This document shows positions 1-13,273 of a stretch of 64,000 nt of DNA, one piece after another. The number at the start of each line of letters is the position of its first letter. Position 1 is the stretch's first letter. A program made the translations under genes and the position numbers. Source of the stretch: Rotaria macrura (taxonomy: Eukaryota; Rotifera; Eurotatoria; Philodinida; Philodinidae); NCBI GenBank assembly GCA_900239685.1, contig OENT01000096.1:1-64000 (forward strand), given 5' to 3'. The notes beneath the pieces were generated by a model that saw nothing but the letters and a program-made list of their open reading frames with translations, was not told where the DNA came from and ran no database searches.

Positions 1-3000
1 GAATTTATAACTACATAGTACATTCGTTCTAGGTATATAAAGAACGAAAGAAGAATAAAAAATAATTTCTATCGAAACAATGCCGTCTATAGTGCTATGC
101 CAGTTCCATTGTTGCAGTATCACATAATTAACATTAAGAATGGTATGAAAGAGCATTCATGATACATAACAGGTAGAACAAGATGGAATTAATCTGCACG
201 TGCCCAGTATCTTACCGAGTTATCGAATATGCCTCAAGAGCAGCAGCGATGTAGCTTTAATGAAAAGCCCTATGTGTGCGAATCCATGTCTGAGACGTGC
301 ATTTCTTTTTCTCATGGTCTCGTCTTAAAACGTTTCGAAATGAAGAATTCGCAGTAACTATTAAAAAACGGTTGGACTCTAGTAAAAATATATTCCACCA
401 CAACTGACAATTGATCAGAACAAGCCCTTTTTTCGAAGTTCATCAACAGAACAAATGCTCCTATATACGTCCGAAACAAAGCCAATGATGCGAGTTGGGT
501 GCGACTGTCGAGATCGATAGAACATTTTTGACTTGTTCATACCCACCCCCACATCTATTCTCGCAGAAAGACATTCGGGTAACTTTTCTCATTCTCACGA
601 AGCATTTTGAGATCTAAGCTAAATACGAAAAAATTTGGATGCGACTAAAACTTATTTTGGGGTGGCATGAAGATAATTTTTAAAAGGAAAACTAGCAAAT
701 GAACGTAAAGATAATCAGTTTGACATTTGCATGAGTAAATAGATAGTTTGGAACGAATGGAACTATCCATCTTGCAAACTTTTAAAAGATATATCCGATT
801 AGTGGTGTCAAAGTTTCTCACTAGTGAAACTGATTATATCAAATGTCTAGATGGATGAATCTGACACCAAATTCAATCGGCCGAGACGAAATTCTGTCCG
901 ATTCAGAATCATGTGGCAGCTCACAGATCCAACGGTCAAATCCTATCTAATTAGTTGGGCGCAAATTATAGAATTTGATGCGACTAGTAGAGGTTGTTTT
1001 AAGCTTTTGGTATATATTTAGTTGAATCTTATCACTTAGTATCCAAATATCGTTTTTAAACCCGAATTATGGCTGGACTTCGCCGATATTCTAGACATTT
1101 TCATTCATTGTGATTGGGTTCGTGCCGAATCCGATGGGATCCAATTGTAAGAATGATTCTCCTGGGTGTCGTATGGAAAAGAAAGGCAGCTGATTACTTT
1201 GCATTTGAAACGAAAATAACTTTTACTTCATTCAATAAAGTTTTGTTTTAGCTAATCTCGATTACACTACTTAATAAGTTAAAGCATCTGAAATTCTAAA
1301 AGTTGTATCCTGGATTCTTTTTATGTGCCTACAATTGACAATATAATACGTCCCAGAAAACGGAATCGCTTGTATTGATTTTCTTGACATCCACATGTTT
1401 GAATTTGTAAAGCATTGGATGCTGACCCTAGTCAAAAATTCTGTAAGCAAGAACTTATTGAGATCTTGAAAAGATGATTCTTACGTGTTTATCTTGGTTG
1501 TATCAGATATAGTTGTATCTAAGATCTTGGCGAAGTCTGTTTTAAGATTCTGACTGAGTTAAGATCATGTGGAATAAAGCGAAAAGCGACATCTTTAATT
1601 AATTTACATATTTTGAAATTCTTCAATTTACGGAACTACGTGCCAAAGCTCAATGCATATTAACTTGTTAATGTCACAAAGCATAAGAAATTCAGCAATA
1701 GTGGGAAATTTCTCAATGCGAAATAATATAATCAAAGTTATGAAGAACAAAGAAAGAGCAAAGATAATTCAACCATCTAGTATATTTGAGAAAGGTTCAT
1801 GCTTTATAAGAAGATGACAGCTGCCGGTTGCAAGGCAATTTGGTTTAGAATTCAAATATCTTCAAGCCAATTTTCTTTTAGGAAAACGAAAAAATAAAAG
1901 ATGTTTTAGATTTTACTGCCAATCACTTTTTATACTAAGGTACGTTCTTTAATAGCTCTCCTTCTATACTAATTTTTCTAGGACATTTTAGAAATAAAGA
2001 TTATTCAACTAAATTTTTATTTCTCGATATTTATACATACCTGTTTAAATCATCGTATGAAGATTTTTGACATAGATACACATTGACTTAACGTCATCAT
2101 TATCATCCAACGTTGTTACATAAAAATCAAGGTGAATGATTATTCAAAAACAGTTCCAACAAGTAGAATCAAAAAACTAATTCTCCAAAAAATCACTGAA
2201 CTCAAATATTAATAAAAGCAGAACATATCAGCATATTTACTCTGTCTCTTTTTTCATTTGAACTCGCATACATAGACATTTATCTCAACTCTAAAAATTG
2301 CTCAAATGAAGTGAAAAATTCTCACATTTTTGTATCACTTGTTTTTCTGTGTTACTTATAAAATGAAATTAACTTCCTCTAGGTTTTCAGGTAGATATTT
2401 CTCACTAGTGGGAAGAACTTAAGCAGCAGGGGTTTGATTGAAAATCTTTGAAGAATTAATAATTAGTATAAAAGATCTAATTTTCTGAAGGGAAGATTAG
2501 ACAGAATGATCATAGAAAAGACCAGATATCGAATTAAACATGCTGAATATCCGTACCCAATATCTAATTATAGATCATGGGTAAAGATAATACGATTGTT
2601 CTGTACCGAAGTTTTCAAGATGTATTCCCTTTTATTTAACTTCCATCTAGACCACGATCTTGCGTAAAAGATATCCACAACTAGAGCCGAATCTCTTGCA
2701 AAGCAAATCTTTACAACTCAATTACCAACGGAATACAAAGAAATACACAACCCTCTTTATTTATTGGCTATTCGTTTTATTCGAACGGTCACTTCTGAAA
2801 GTGTACACGAAAACGAAAAGAGAACAAACCAGACAGAAAGAAAAAAGTGTGTGGTGTACTGCACTAGACACGACAATTTTTGATCGATTCTGTCATATAT
2901 CTCGTACATAAGTCACATTATTTTTCGTATCGAATGTTGGCACTACCGTGACACATAGTTGAACTCTGTCTATTGACTAAAATACTTACAACTGTTATCA

Positions 3001-6000
3001 TTTGTACAATAAAGGACTGTGTTTAATGGAATATAAATTTTGACTACTGGAGGATCATCCACGATATTCCAATCACATCTTCCAGAAAGAACGCGCACCG
3101 TGCAAAATCATAAAAATTTATAGAAAATTTTCGCAAGCACAAATTATTCTAGGAATTAAGTATTTTTTCACTCATTGTAATGAAAATTATGTAATTTAAA
3201 ACTCAATTTTAAGATTATCGTAGTCAAATTAAGATGTGTGTTCATTCCAATACTTGCTAATACTTTCAACCGTTGCTCATAGGTCCTAGTGATGCTAGAA
3301 TGTACTTTATTTTGATGTTTTTAATTATCTTGATGAGAAGAAATTTAGCTTGAAATCATCACTTTCTACTTATAAACAGAGATGTGTAGGAAAAATATAT
3401 TTTCTGTGTTAGCTTGATAATGAAGTTGTCAAGTTGTACACATCCTCGAATTTACTAATAAATTACTGATTTTCCCTTTAGTACCGAGAATATTTTTGTG
3501 ATAAATCATGATTTCTCGGTTCATTGTTATTATTTGCTCTCCCCTGTAAAAATCGATAAGACCTTAACAATTTTAAGGGAAAAAATTTTACATTTCCGAT
3601 AATGAAAATGAGTTCAAATATTTAAACGATGATTCTGAGCTATTCTAAGTCAAACGTCTTTTCACAGGAAAACTCGCGTGGATTATCGTTATGAATCTAT
3701 TTAAACACCTTTACTTGATCAGAAACGCTACAATCTGTTTTCGCTGCAATTCTGACATTGTTATCCGTTTTTACATGGGACCTCTATTATTAGCCTGACT
3801 AGAATCACTTAATCATATTCAAATAGATGCATGCAGAAATTTTTCTTGAAAAAATCAATTAATCATACATTCTTTTTTGTAAACCTAAAGCTCGTAAATA
3901 GTTCAACATTCAACAATTTAAAAAAATAAAATTCCTCATACCACACATACTCATTCAGAATAAATAAAGATCACACTGGAAAAAAAACAGAAAACATAAA
4001 GAAATTCCTGAATTTCAATACACGTTCTGTATAAATCCTCGTCGTGATCATTGATCGAACGGTTACACTCATCTTTGACGTTGAAAGGTACAACACTAAG
4101 AGAGAATACAAATCTAAAATGGATACGATTGCAAAAGTGATGCTTCAATGTCGACATAAAGAAAGCTACTTTTTTTAGTTTTACATCAGTCAATTAATTA
4201 AGCAATCCACGTATAATAGGATTGAAAAGAGACTCTAATACAACAATTATTCGATCCGAGAACATATACCTGAGATAAATTGTCAACGATGAAATGTATT
4301 TCAAGTAATCAAATGAACATGAATCTATAATAGTTCAGTTCACGTCTGATTCAAAATCCTTGAATCTCATTCATATTACATTAGCAACCTTATTGAGGAA
4401 AAGATTCCCTTCAACTTTGAATTTCAACAAGTATGCCGGCAAATTGGATAAAACAATTTCATTCAAGATTAGATAAATTGTGGCAATTTTCCTGATTAAT
4501 TGGACACACCAAATATTTTACCGAAACCAAGATTACTGAATGATTCATATCCATCCCTTATTATTAGGCAAGTCTTTTCTCAAGTCATAATCCTGATAAA
4601 ATCCAATGAGATCGCTGATTTCTTTATTGCATACGAGTAATCACGATTTGAATGTCAATCTTTAAAAATCGATATGGATGACACGATTTTTTTAGTCTCG
4701 GCAATCCATTTGTGGCCTCAATATTGAACACAAGATTTTGAAAACTTATCGTAGAAGGAGCGTGAATCAAAATTGACTCACTCGATCGTAGACTATCTGA
4801 TTTGAGATAAGTATTTTAGTACCTTAGAGCATCTAGTCATAAATGTGTTTCTTCTTCGAAGTTAGACAGATGTAAGCTATAACTTGACATGTATCAACAA
4901 GACATTTTACAAAGTCTACATTTTCGTAATGCAAAACTCGATTCCTATTATTATGAAGAAAATCGATCGGTACTAGTATATGCTCTTTCTCAATTTCAGA
5001 TCAATCAATACGACTCGTGATCCGATGAAATCTAATCGAAATCGACTTCGTCTAGACGAAAAAGCTCTATCGTACTTCAAATTATGGAGTTAGTTCAGCA
5101 TTCACCGATTGAACTCTACTAAATTGTTTGAGCCCGAAGAAAAAGGTCTATGCGCGCTTAGTGTTAAGTTCAATTAAATTCCGATAGTAGAATCTGATCA
5201 GGTACGCATTTCTGAAATCTGCATGCAAGTTGGTAGCTCACTGTCGTATAGGATTCTATTGGTAGAATACTAGTTTAAAAATAATTCAATTGCAATTTCC
5301 TTGGATCCTATTGTGAGCATGATTTTTTTCTGTTTCTTTTCCAACTCATCGCGAGCTCCTTATAATAATTACATAAAATTTAAATATACACAGAATCAAA
5401 AAATCGTAAAGGATATTCAATAGTTTGGCTACGATCATAGTCATTTTAAAAGACAGTCTAGGTCACATCAATACGCTAACAACGAAAGATAAATTTATGT
5501 TAATTAAAACTCACTAAAAATTCAGTTGAAACCTCATATTTCTGAATAACATAGACAGAGGAACTCCCGATATTTTTAGAACCTCATAATTGATATCGAT
5601 CGATGGGCATGAGCGTAGGCGTAATTCACGTGTTCAAAAAGTATTAGATGTAAGTGTTTTATGATATCTAACGCGATGGTATTATCACCAATCCACATTT
5701 ATTCTCCACTGTCAATTAGAAATGTAAACCTTCCGCTCTAGCTCAGAAGGAAACCTATCTCTCACACTCATATATGAGCTATCTTGAGCGTCAATTGTGC
5801 ATCCCTAGTCTCAATTAGAGACACCACAAAGGTGCAGCCGATAGAACTCTCACAACATTGCAGTTTCCATGAATCGAGCCTAATCCAAACCAATGTATTG
5901 TGGTTAGGCGTTTTGAATAATGCCTGATTGACTCATCGGGTGTTTCATTTAAATTTTCTCAGTTAATCCAAGAATCACTCCGAAACTCAGTCATAACACA

Positions 6001-7385
6001 ATCTAAACTTTTTAGAATTAGTGACGAGAAGGTTCGTTCAGCATACAGTTGTGTAGAAATCAACAATATTTTTCAACATGTTATCAATACTTTGTTCTAA
6101 TCAATGTTGCCAAATATTTTAAGTTTCGTTTCCTTTTGTTCATTCTTTTGTAATTTGCAAAGGTTTTCTAGCGACATCATCATCTGCATTTACAGTCGTA
6201 TTGATTTCATGAATGGCTTGGACGTTTTCTTTTTGAGTCAATCCAATTCTAATCCTTCTTTTTAATGTTACTCTAGTGAAAGAAATGAAGATTCTGTTAT
6301 TCTTATCTTTCTGCTTTTAGACGAATGGCATATTTATCAGGATAGAAGCGGAATAAAAATTTAGAAAAATTTTTTTCTCATCTACGAAGAATAAATATTG
6401 CTTTCGTTTTGTAAGAGGTACGCATCCTTTTTCAAGGAATTCTTGTGATAATCAATATACTTTCGTTGCGAAGTTTATAGACGGCTCATTTTTAATATTA
6501 TGGACTACCTCTACATACACAGACAGAAACTTCTATTTGGATCAATATGGATATACTAGAAAACTGTACGGAAAAATAACTGGAGTTCCCCATTGGGGTT
6601 ATCTAGCGAGTAGAAATCAAATCAATTCTATAAACCGCGTATTAGAACGGATGTATGAACAACTGTCTAGATCATGGACTAACTGAAGAGTGATTTTTAG
6701 CGTCTAAGTATGTTGCCAATTCAACACGTTAAGTAAAATAATGATTCATTTAATCTAAACTCATTTCATTTGCATACTAAGCGCAAAAACTGTGCGTTTT
6801 AATACGTTTTTCGTGTGAAGCGCATCTACACATGATGAAAAACCAATAAATACTTGCGCCTGTGTGCAATTTTTCACCAAGTGCGTCTGAATGCAATTCC
6901 AGTGAAATATTTCTCGAGTCTAGACGCGATTTTAGTAGCGACCGAGTTTGAATGTACAAGAGATGATAAGCATGAGCCACGTCGAGTTGCATTTGATACT
7001 CGTTCGATCATAATCGGATGAGACTGAATGCAGAAAAGTGCTAATAACAACAATATTTACGCCTTTTTTTGCACCAACCGGAAAATATGTGAACAGTTTC
7101 TGTAAAATTAATTGACTATGGATAACATCAGCTGTTCAACAGTTTTTAATACAATAGAATAAGTTCATAAATTCTAAAACGTCATCAGTATTCAAGATTG
7201 ATAAATGTAAAATTTTAAAAACATTAATCAGGATAATTAAACATTTTTATATTATTTTATTTCATTTATCAAATTAAATCTTTTGGGATAAGTAAACGCA
7301 TTTATCTATAGAGTAATAATTAATATCATATATATGCACCGTATTTCATTGACAAACGTATTTGTGGTTAATAATAGACGATCCA
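1..7385. other. Long stretch without a recognisable gene
   Basis: No open frame here reads like a protein-coding exon with flanking splice sites. The small open frames (for example near 2660-2911, 3951-4193 and 6777-6992) lack recognisable domains and look like chance openings in AT-rich DNA. No tRNA cloverleaf was found. A tRNA-like string near 5728 (GCTCTAGCTCAGAAGG) is not followed by an anticodon arm or T-arm. Old transposon relics may be present but no termini could be defined. Confidence 0.6.
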
Positions 7386-7972
7386 TAGAGTGCATGCCCT
7401 CAATAAGAACGGGAATTTTACAGAGTGATGTTGTGACTGTTATATCTCTGTGAAAAATTTAACAAATGAATTCGAATTTTGCAGCAAAGTAGAAAAATGT
7501 GTCGTCGACCGATTAATGAAAAAAAATTTCAAAAAAGTTGAAAAATGATCGAGATATGACCGGTAGTTTGAAGTCGACTGATGGCGTTCTAAATAAAAGC
7601 ACTTTCCTCAATAAGAACGCTAATGCAAAAGTTGTCCCTATTTAGAACGCACCAGCAAAAATACATAGAGTAACGTTACTCTATGTATTTTTGCTGGTGC
7701 GTTCTAAATAGGGACAACTTTTGCATTAGCGTTCTTATTGAGGAAAGTGCTTTTATTTAGAACGCCATCAGTCGACTTCAAACTACCGGTCATATCTCGA
7801 TCATTTTTCAACTTTTTTGAAATTTTTTTTNTTTTTTTTCATTAATCGGTCGACGACACATTTTTCTACTTTGCTGCAAAATTCGAATTCATTTGTTAAA
7901 TTTTTCACAGAGATATAACAGTCACAACATCACTCTGTAAAATTCCCGTTCTTATTGAGGGCATGCACTCTA
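7386..7972. mobile_element. Palindromic foldback element, probable TA-flanked MITE
   Basis: Two almost perfectly complementary arms meet head to head at about 7674/7675 (centre AACGTT). The left arm runs from 7388 and the right arm to 7970. The outer ends read GAGTGCATGCCC and its complement, and each is bounded by TA (7386-7387 and 7971-7972), as in a Tc1/mariner-type TA target duplication. The centre repeats the pattern as TAGAGTAACGTTACTCTA, so the structure may be two element copies inserted head to head. Inside each arm the motif AATAAGAACG recurs. The right arm is about 9 bases longer because of a T run interrupted by an N at 7831. No transposase is encoded. An assembly artefact at a hairpin is the main alternative. 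Confidence 0.7.
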
Positions 7973-9803
7973 TACGGCTTGTGTTTTCTTCTATAACTAT
8001 AATGTGACCACGTGTAGCTCTCAATCATATGTACATTTGCTCTCTGCTCCCAAGCTCACTTGTTCCACTCTCATTACTATGATTTTAGAAACATTCAAAA
8101 TTTAAACTTTCCCTTAGACTTGAGCCTGGTAAAGACCATCATCAAGTAATATCAATGGTGATTCAGATCAAACCTGAGATAGATTGTAATACATTTTTGA
8201 AATCTGAAATATCGAATCGAGCGTGTCTAAGTGCAACATACGCAGTCTGCTGTTGCGACTGAGGCGTGATTCGATGCAACAAACACTCACATGAATGTGT
8301 TTAACTTCGGCTTTTTTCGGAGAAACGAAACAGGCTGTTATTGATAGCATCTGTCGTCTTGGTTGGTAAATATGTTTGTTGTTGAAAAGTGGATGTACAC
8401 TTACATACACATTGAAAACGCTGAATCTTTCTCTTCAAATAATATTCTACAAGCTTCTGTACATGTGAATCTTTTGTGTTGAGGGCTTTCAGTGGAAACA
8501 GATTCTATAGTTTGATATTTATAGGCATACTGCAAAAATGCCATGAAAACTGTTTATATTCTGATTTCTACTATTTGATGAATCATTTTTGATTTTTCTA
8601 TTCTTTTGAAGGAACAGTTTCCTGTTATAATTTTGATTTAGAAAATTGTTCAGAAAATCACGAGAACGATTAATATCCATAAATAGTAAAACTTGAATTG
8701 TTTCTAAGGATATTTTTATCGTTATTGAATAAGAAATTTTGGTCTAAGATTCACTGAGTATAAATATACTTTTCAGCATAACAAGTGGATAGACCAATTT
8801 ATTAGACTTAAATATGATAATTATAAAACTAAAATGTCCTACAACGCACAGTATGCTCAAAAATCAAAGCCATAGCTAGATCGTGGTCTTCTAAATAGCT
8901 TCTATTTAATTTCCTAATTCGTTAATTCTTTGTCTCTATGCTGGAATCAGTAACACTAAAAATGCGACAGCAGAACATTCAAAGTCAAGATAGAAAAAAA
9001 AACAAGGAAGACAATCACTATAAAAAGAATTTCTCGAAATTTACATGAAAACAGTATTCCTTAGAGAAAAAAATTCAAAAGGCAATTCATGTTAAATTAC
9101 TTTTGCTGATTGTATCGATGCATTATATCAATATTGTAACACTAGTTCTTGTAAATTCTATAAATTTCTACGCCAAGAAAAGAAACAAATAGAAGGTATA
9201 AAATTTCCTTGATTTATTTTTATCAAGTTCTGTTGAAATTTTCAAAGTTGAATGAGCAGTGAGCCATTTATTGAAATTCTTCATCTGTCTGAAAAGGACA
9301 ATAGTACAAATACATCATCAAATGACAATGATCGTGACATTTAATTATATTGCACGTTACGTTGAATGATGACTAAGCAGGAAAAGTACTTAGAACTTTC
9401 TTCGCATACATTTTTCTCGTTTGGTGAAAGAAAAAGAAAGTTATTTTTCTATTCAAATATTAAAATAACTGATATTCCATTTTTCTTGTTGCTTTTAGCA
9501 GAAAACAAGGATCCCTTATAGAAATTATTCAATGCGATAGAAAAGTAATCTTGCTTATTCATGAATTGAAACCTAGAAACAAACTAAGGCGAAGCACCTT
9601 TTTCTTTGGATAAAGTTTGACGGAGATAGAAAAACAAACAGAAGAAAATATTATCTTTTGCGTTTCTTCAAGACTTGTTTTACGATAGGTAGCATAAAAA
9701 AGTACATTTTTTTTCTCAACTCTGGCAATGGTGACAGAATGGTAAGAGAAATAAATGTAGTATAGAAAATAATTGTCAGAAAACAGATACAAAACTGGAA
9801 AAT
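7973..9803. other. Intergenic, nothing recognised
   Basis: AT-rich sequence with short chance open frames (8168-8410 and 9559-9792, minus strand) that have no recognisable domain or paired splice sites. No promoter element could be assigned with confidence to the gene that starts at 9804. Confidence 0.5.
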
Positions 9804-10308
9804 ATGACTAAGGTTACGATATTCATAGCACTAGTAAGTTAAAACCTTTCTATCTTTTAATTTTCATGCAAGAAAACTATATTTTAAATTGAAGTTCGGC
9901 ATATTCATGGCTTCAGTCCGCATGCATGATTCTCATGAAGAATTTGGCATCGGTTTTCATTTTGATGGTCCAGTTTTATGGTCATTGAAATTGTGCCAAA
10001 ACCAAACCGTGGCTCAAGCATATTTGAATAATACCCAACAACTTATTACTACTCTTCAAAATAACGGTTCTTATACACAAGTTCTTCAAAAACGAGCACA
10101 AGCTATTGATTTTTTCACAAATAATTCTAATGCAGCTCTTCTCTCATCAAACTGTACTCAATTTTTTGCTGGTCTCACAGCAGCTCGACAACTGGATGCC
10201 CAAGCTTTACAACAACAACAGATATATGAAAATAATGCTGTTGAACTCTATAAACAAATGCTTCGATCACTTGTGGGTTCAAAAGTTAAAATCGATGATT
10301 GCTTTTAA
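9804..10308 (+). CDS. Small secreted protein, two exons, family unknown
   Basis: Predicted exons are 9804-9833 and 9895-10308, joined by a 61-bp intron (GTAAGT donor, phase 0), giving 147 residues. The short first exon (MTKVTIFIAL) continues into FGIFMASVRM. Together they form a typical signal peptide, with a basic residue, a hydrophobic core and small residues near residue 17, and this is the main argument for the splice. The mature part is rich in Gln, Asn and Ala, looks helical (LNNTQQLITTLQNNGSY), has NxS/T sites, and contains three cysteines including one in the C-terminal DDCF. A poly(A) signal AATAAA lies at 10369-10374. I do not recognise the family, and function is unknown beyond probable secretion. 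Without the first exon there is no in-frame ATG before residue 17 of this model. Confidence 0.7.
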
Positions 10309-10368
10309 AAATGACAGATCATTGATTTGTAAACCTTACCTATCCTGTTTTCTTATTGTTTCAACATT

Positions 10369-10374
10369 AATAAA
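10369..10374 (+). terminator. Poly(A) signal AATAAA of the small secreted-protein gene
   Basis: AATAAA lies about 60 bp after the stop codon at 10308 and is the nearest consensus signal on that strand. Confidence 0.5.
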
Positions 10375-13273
10375 CATGATTCCATACGCACGTCAGCTAA
10401 TTATTGCTATTTTTCTAAAAGAATAATAATATGAATTGAAAAAGTTGGTTGGTATTTCAATAAATCAATCATAGAAATGATGAATATTTCCGAGTCCTTT
10501 CACAGAACCGCAGTTGAATATTATTAATTTTAAAAGCAGTTACTTACTTACAAATTATTTCAACAGATCATTTTTCAGATGATACTTTTTGTCTGTATTA
10601 CATGCTGCATTATATTCAAGATACCGATTCGCATCTATTAGTTTCAATGAAATAATGTCACAATTAATGCTAGGTGTGTATATGAGTGAATTGCTCTCTT
10701 ATTGTACGGTTGAGTTTCCAACACTAAAATACTTATATCTCAACTTCTACTCAACCAATTTTAATAATTTTTTCTTCGAAATATTCCTTGAGCTCTATTC
10801 TGCATACCGAAAAACTATCAAGATTTTTGGCTATCACAGCTATGGAATTTTCAAGTACAAAAGGTCAAAGTGAGTGTGCTTTGGGCCCAACTCCGAGGAA
10901 AATCACTCTTACTGTCCTACAATTTTGAATAGATAAAAATAATTTATTGTTACCATTTAGTAGCTAAGACTTTTCTCTTTCTCATCACACAAATTAATCA
11001 CAGATTTTATTTTGATTTTCTGATAAAATCTTGCAAAGATTAGCTAATTATACACTGTGACCAGTTTATGTCCCAACAGATTAAATTCAATCTACTAAAG
11101 TCGATTTAAAAGAAAATTCAAACTGTCTTTTTCTATTAGACAGACTACAGAAGGAGTAATCTATTGATAAAAAAAATTTTTCTAAGGATCTTATGAATCA
11201 AATAACAAACTAAAATTAAGACGGTGAGGGTCATGATGAGAGTGTCATCCGTACCTTTACGCTTTTACTATCGGCATGTATATCTGTCGATAAAGTTCTA
11301 TATACGCTCATTAGATTCTCCTTTTCAAAAGATTTCGATTGATATATAATAACAATATATTAATTGTTATTTCGTGATTTTTTTGTCAAAGTATTTCTAA
11401 AATTATTTATTTTATTATGTCAAAAAATTTAGAAAAAAAATGAAGAACCTGATAGTTGGGAAAATAATTTATTTATACACAATCAATGAAGCTCTATCCA
11501 ATGCACAATTCAAACGTTCTTCAAAGTCACTTTTATTTTTTTCGATTTTTTTCGCCCAACCGTACAATACCAGCGCAATTCACTCATATATGTACTCATT
11601 TTTTGTTAAACAATCTTCATTTTGTTAATGAACTTGTCTGTTACTGTATTTTGATGATTCTATTAATGATGCAATTGATCCGGTAGTGCATACGTCTACG
11701 TAGTCATATAGATATGAAAAGGCACCGATGTCATTTTTTATGCTAAGCATATGTAAAGGACGGTAGCAACCAGGAAGTTGCACCACATCTGAAAAATAAT
11801 GTTCAAATGACGAAGTTGCGATTGATATAAAACGCTAGTGATGGGGTTCTTCATTTCACGAAGCTTCTTGGTTAGCGTAACTAATGTGCTATATAATCGT
11901 CCTGGTGATAGATTTGTGCACCAACAAATTAAAGTCCAAACAGATACACAGTAAATTTCTTTGGCTGATTTTACATACTTATTAGACAACAATTAGGGAC
12001 ACACGGCAGTGGCAAGAGAAAGATGGTAAAAACTCTATCCAAATAGAACGATTAACTTCACCAGAGAAAATAACATTGTAGTGAGCAATGAATGTATGAA
12101 CTTAAGAATTGAATCGACATGAGTAGTAGTAAGGAAATTGTAAAGACCAAGCCAAGAACATCTATTATACAGAAAAGATTCTTTATAATTAGAGGCCACC
12201 GGTGGTGTATCTCAGTAATGATATTTGTAATGTATTTCTTGAAATGAGTGCTCAGTCGATGTTTCATGTGGAGTAGCTGTACACACTACGCACCTGAAAT
12301 GTTCTAAGTGCCATATGGTCGTCCAAGATACGAGTTATAGATGAAAGTAGGAGGCGGATGGACAGTGTACACGTGTGGAGCGCATCTCTAGGAGCAACTG
12401 ATTCGATTTGCTATTAGCATGTTTTCTGATAATCCAGAATACCATCAATATTCAAACATTCCTAACAAATATCGTTGCTTGTGTTTCTTTTAATAAATTG
12501 AAATCGTTGGCTGAAATATGCGGCACTCATCAGATGTAACCACTCTAATGTATATCGTGAGCTTCTCTTGACTTTGAACATACTGTCTCAAACATTTCTA
12601 CAGGTGATGGCCATCATTACTTAGTGAGCATACACTAATCAATAAATTTTATAAGCCAACTAAATACTGCGTTATCATTGTCAACTATAATAAAAACTAT
12701 TCGACCTTATTAAAATTTTAGTAACCATTAGTTCTAGTTATATTGATAGAAATTGTAAAATAATCATTCTTATATGAAGTAGAGAGACTACTTTTTCTTT
12801 AACAATCGTTAGTAATATTTGACACAGACATGAGCATATTTGCGGAAAAGAGACAACTTATCGTTTTCCATTCAATTACAAAAATCGCTTTATTTCCTAT
12901 GAGTAAAGAGTCATATGGCAATTACAATACAGTCAAACATTGACGATATTGTATCAAGTACAAATGCTGACGAATATGAACTGGTTTCATATCAAATGAA
13001 CGTTTTATCATCTACATGTATTAATTCTGGTGCAGCACAGAAACGGTTATCTTATTGAAAATATATCTTTAGACTACTTTGTGTCAATCTTTCAATATGA
13101 ATAGCCACCATAAAGACGATTCACAAATAAACGGTGCTAGTTTTGTCTGTAAGAACTTACGACAAATATTTATGCCATCAAATCATTTTATGAGAGCGAA
13201 GAACTTTAATTATACATTCATGAAACAATTCATTCATTCGATACATCTATAAATGAAAATAGATATCCGTCTT
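10375..13273. other. Intergenic, nothing firmly recognised
   Basis: No supportable gene. Open frames at 11440-11686 (plus) and 11738-12267 (minus) are hydrophobic and AT-driven. A minus-strand stretch at about 12500-12560 reads RVVTSDECRIF, faintly like the first catalytic Asp region of Tc1/mariner-type transposases. The surrounding sequence carries stops and no second catalytic motif could be found, so I do not call an element. Confidence 0.5.

Noticed and set aside
5728-5760. tRNA-like start GCTCTAGCTCAGAAGG
   Set aside because: There is no anticodon stem, T-arm or closing acceptor stem downstream.
11738-12600. Possible Tc1/mariner transposase relic on the minus strand (RVVTSDECRIF)
   Set aside because: Only one short motif resembles a transposase. 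Second and third catalytic motifs, terminal repeats and TA boundaries were not found.
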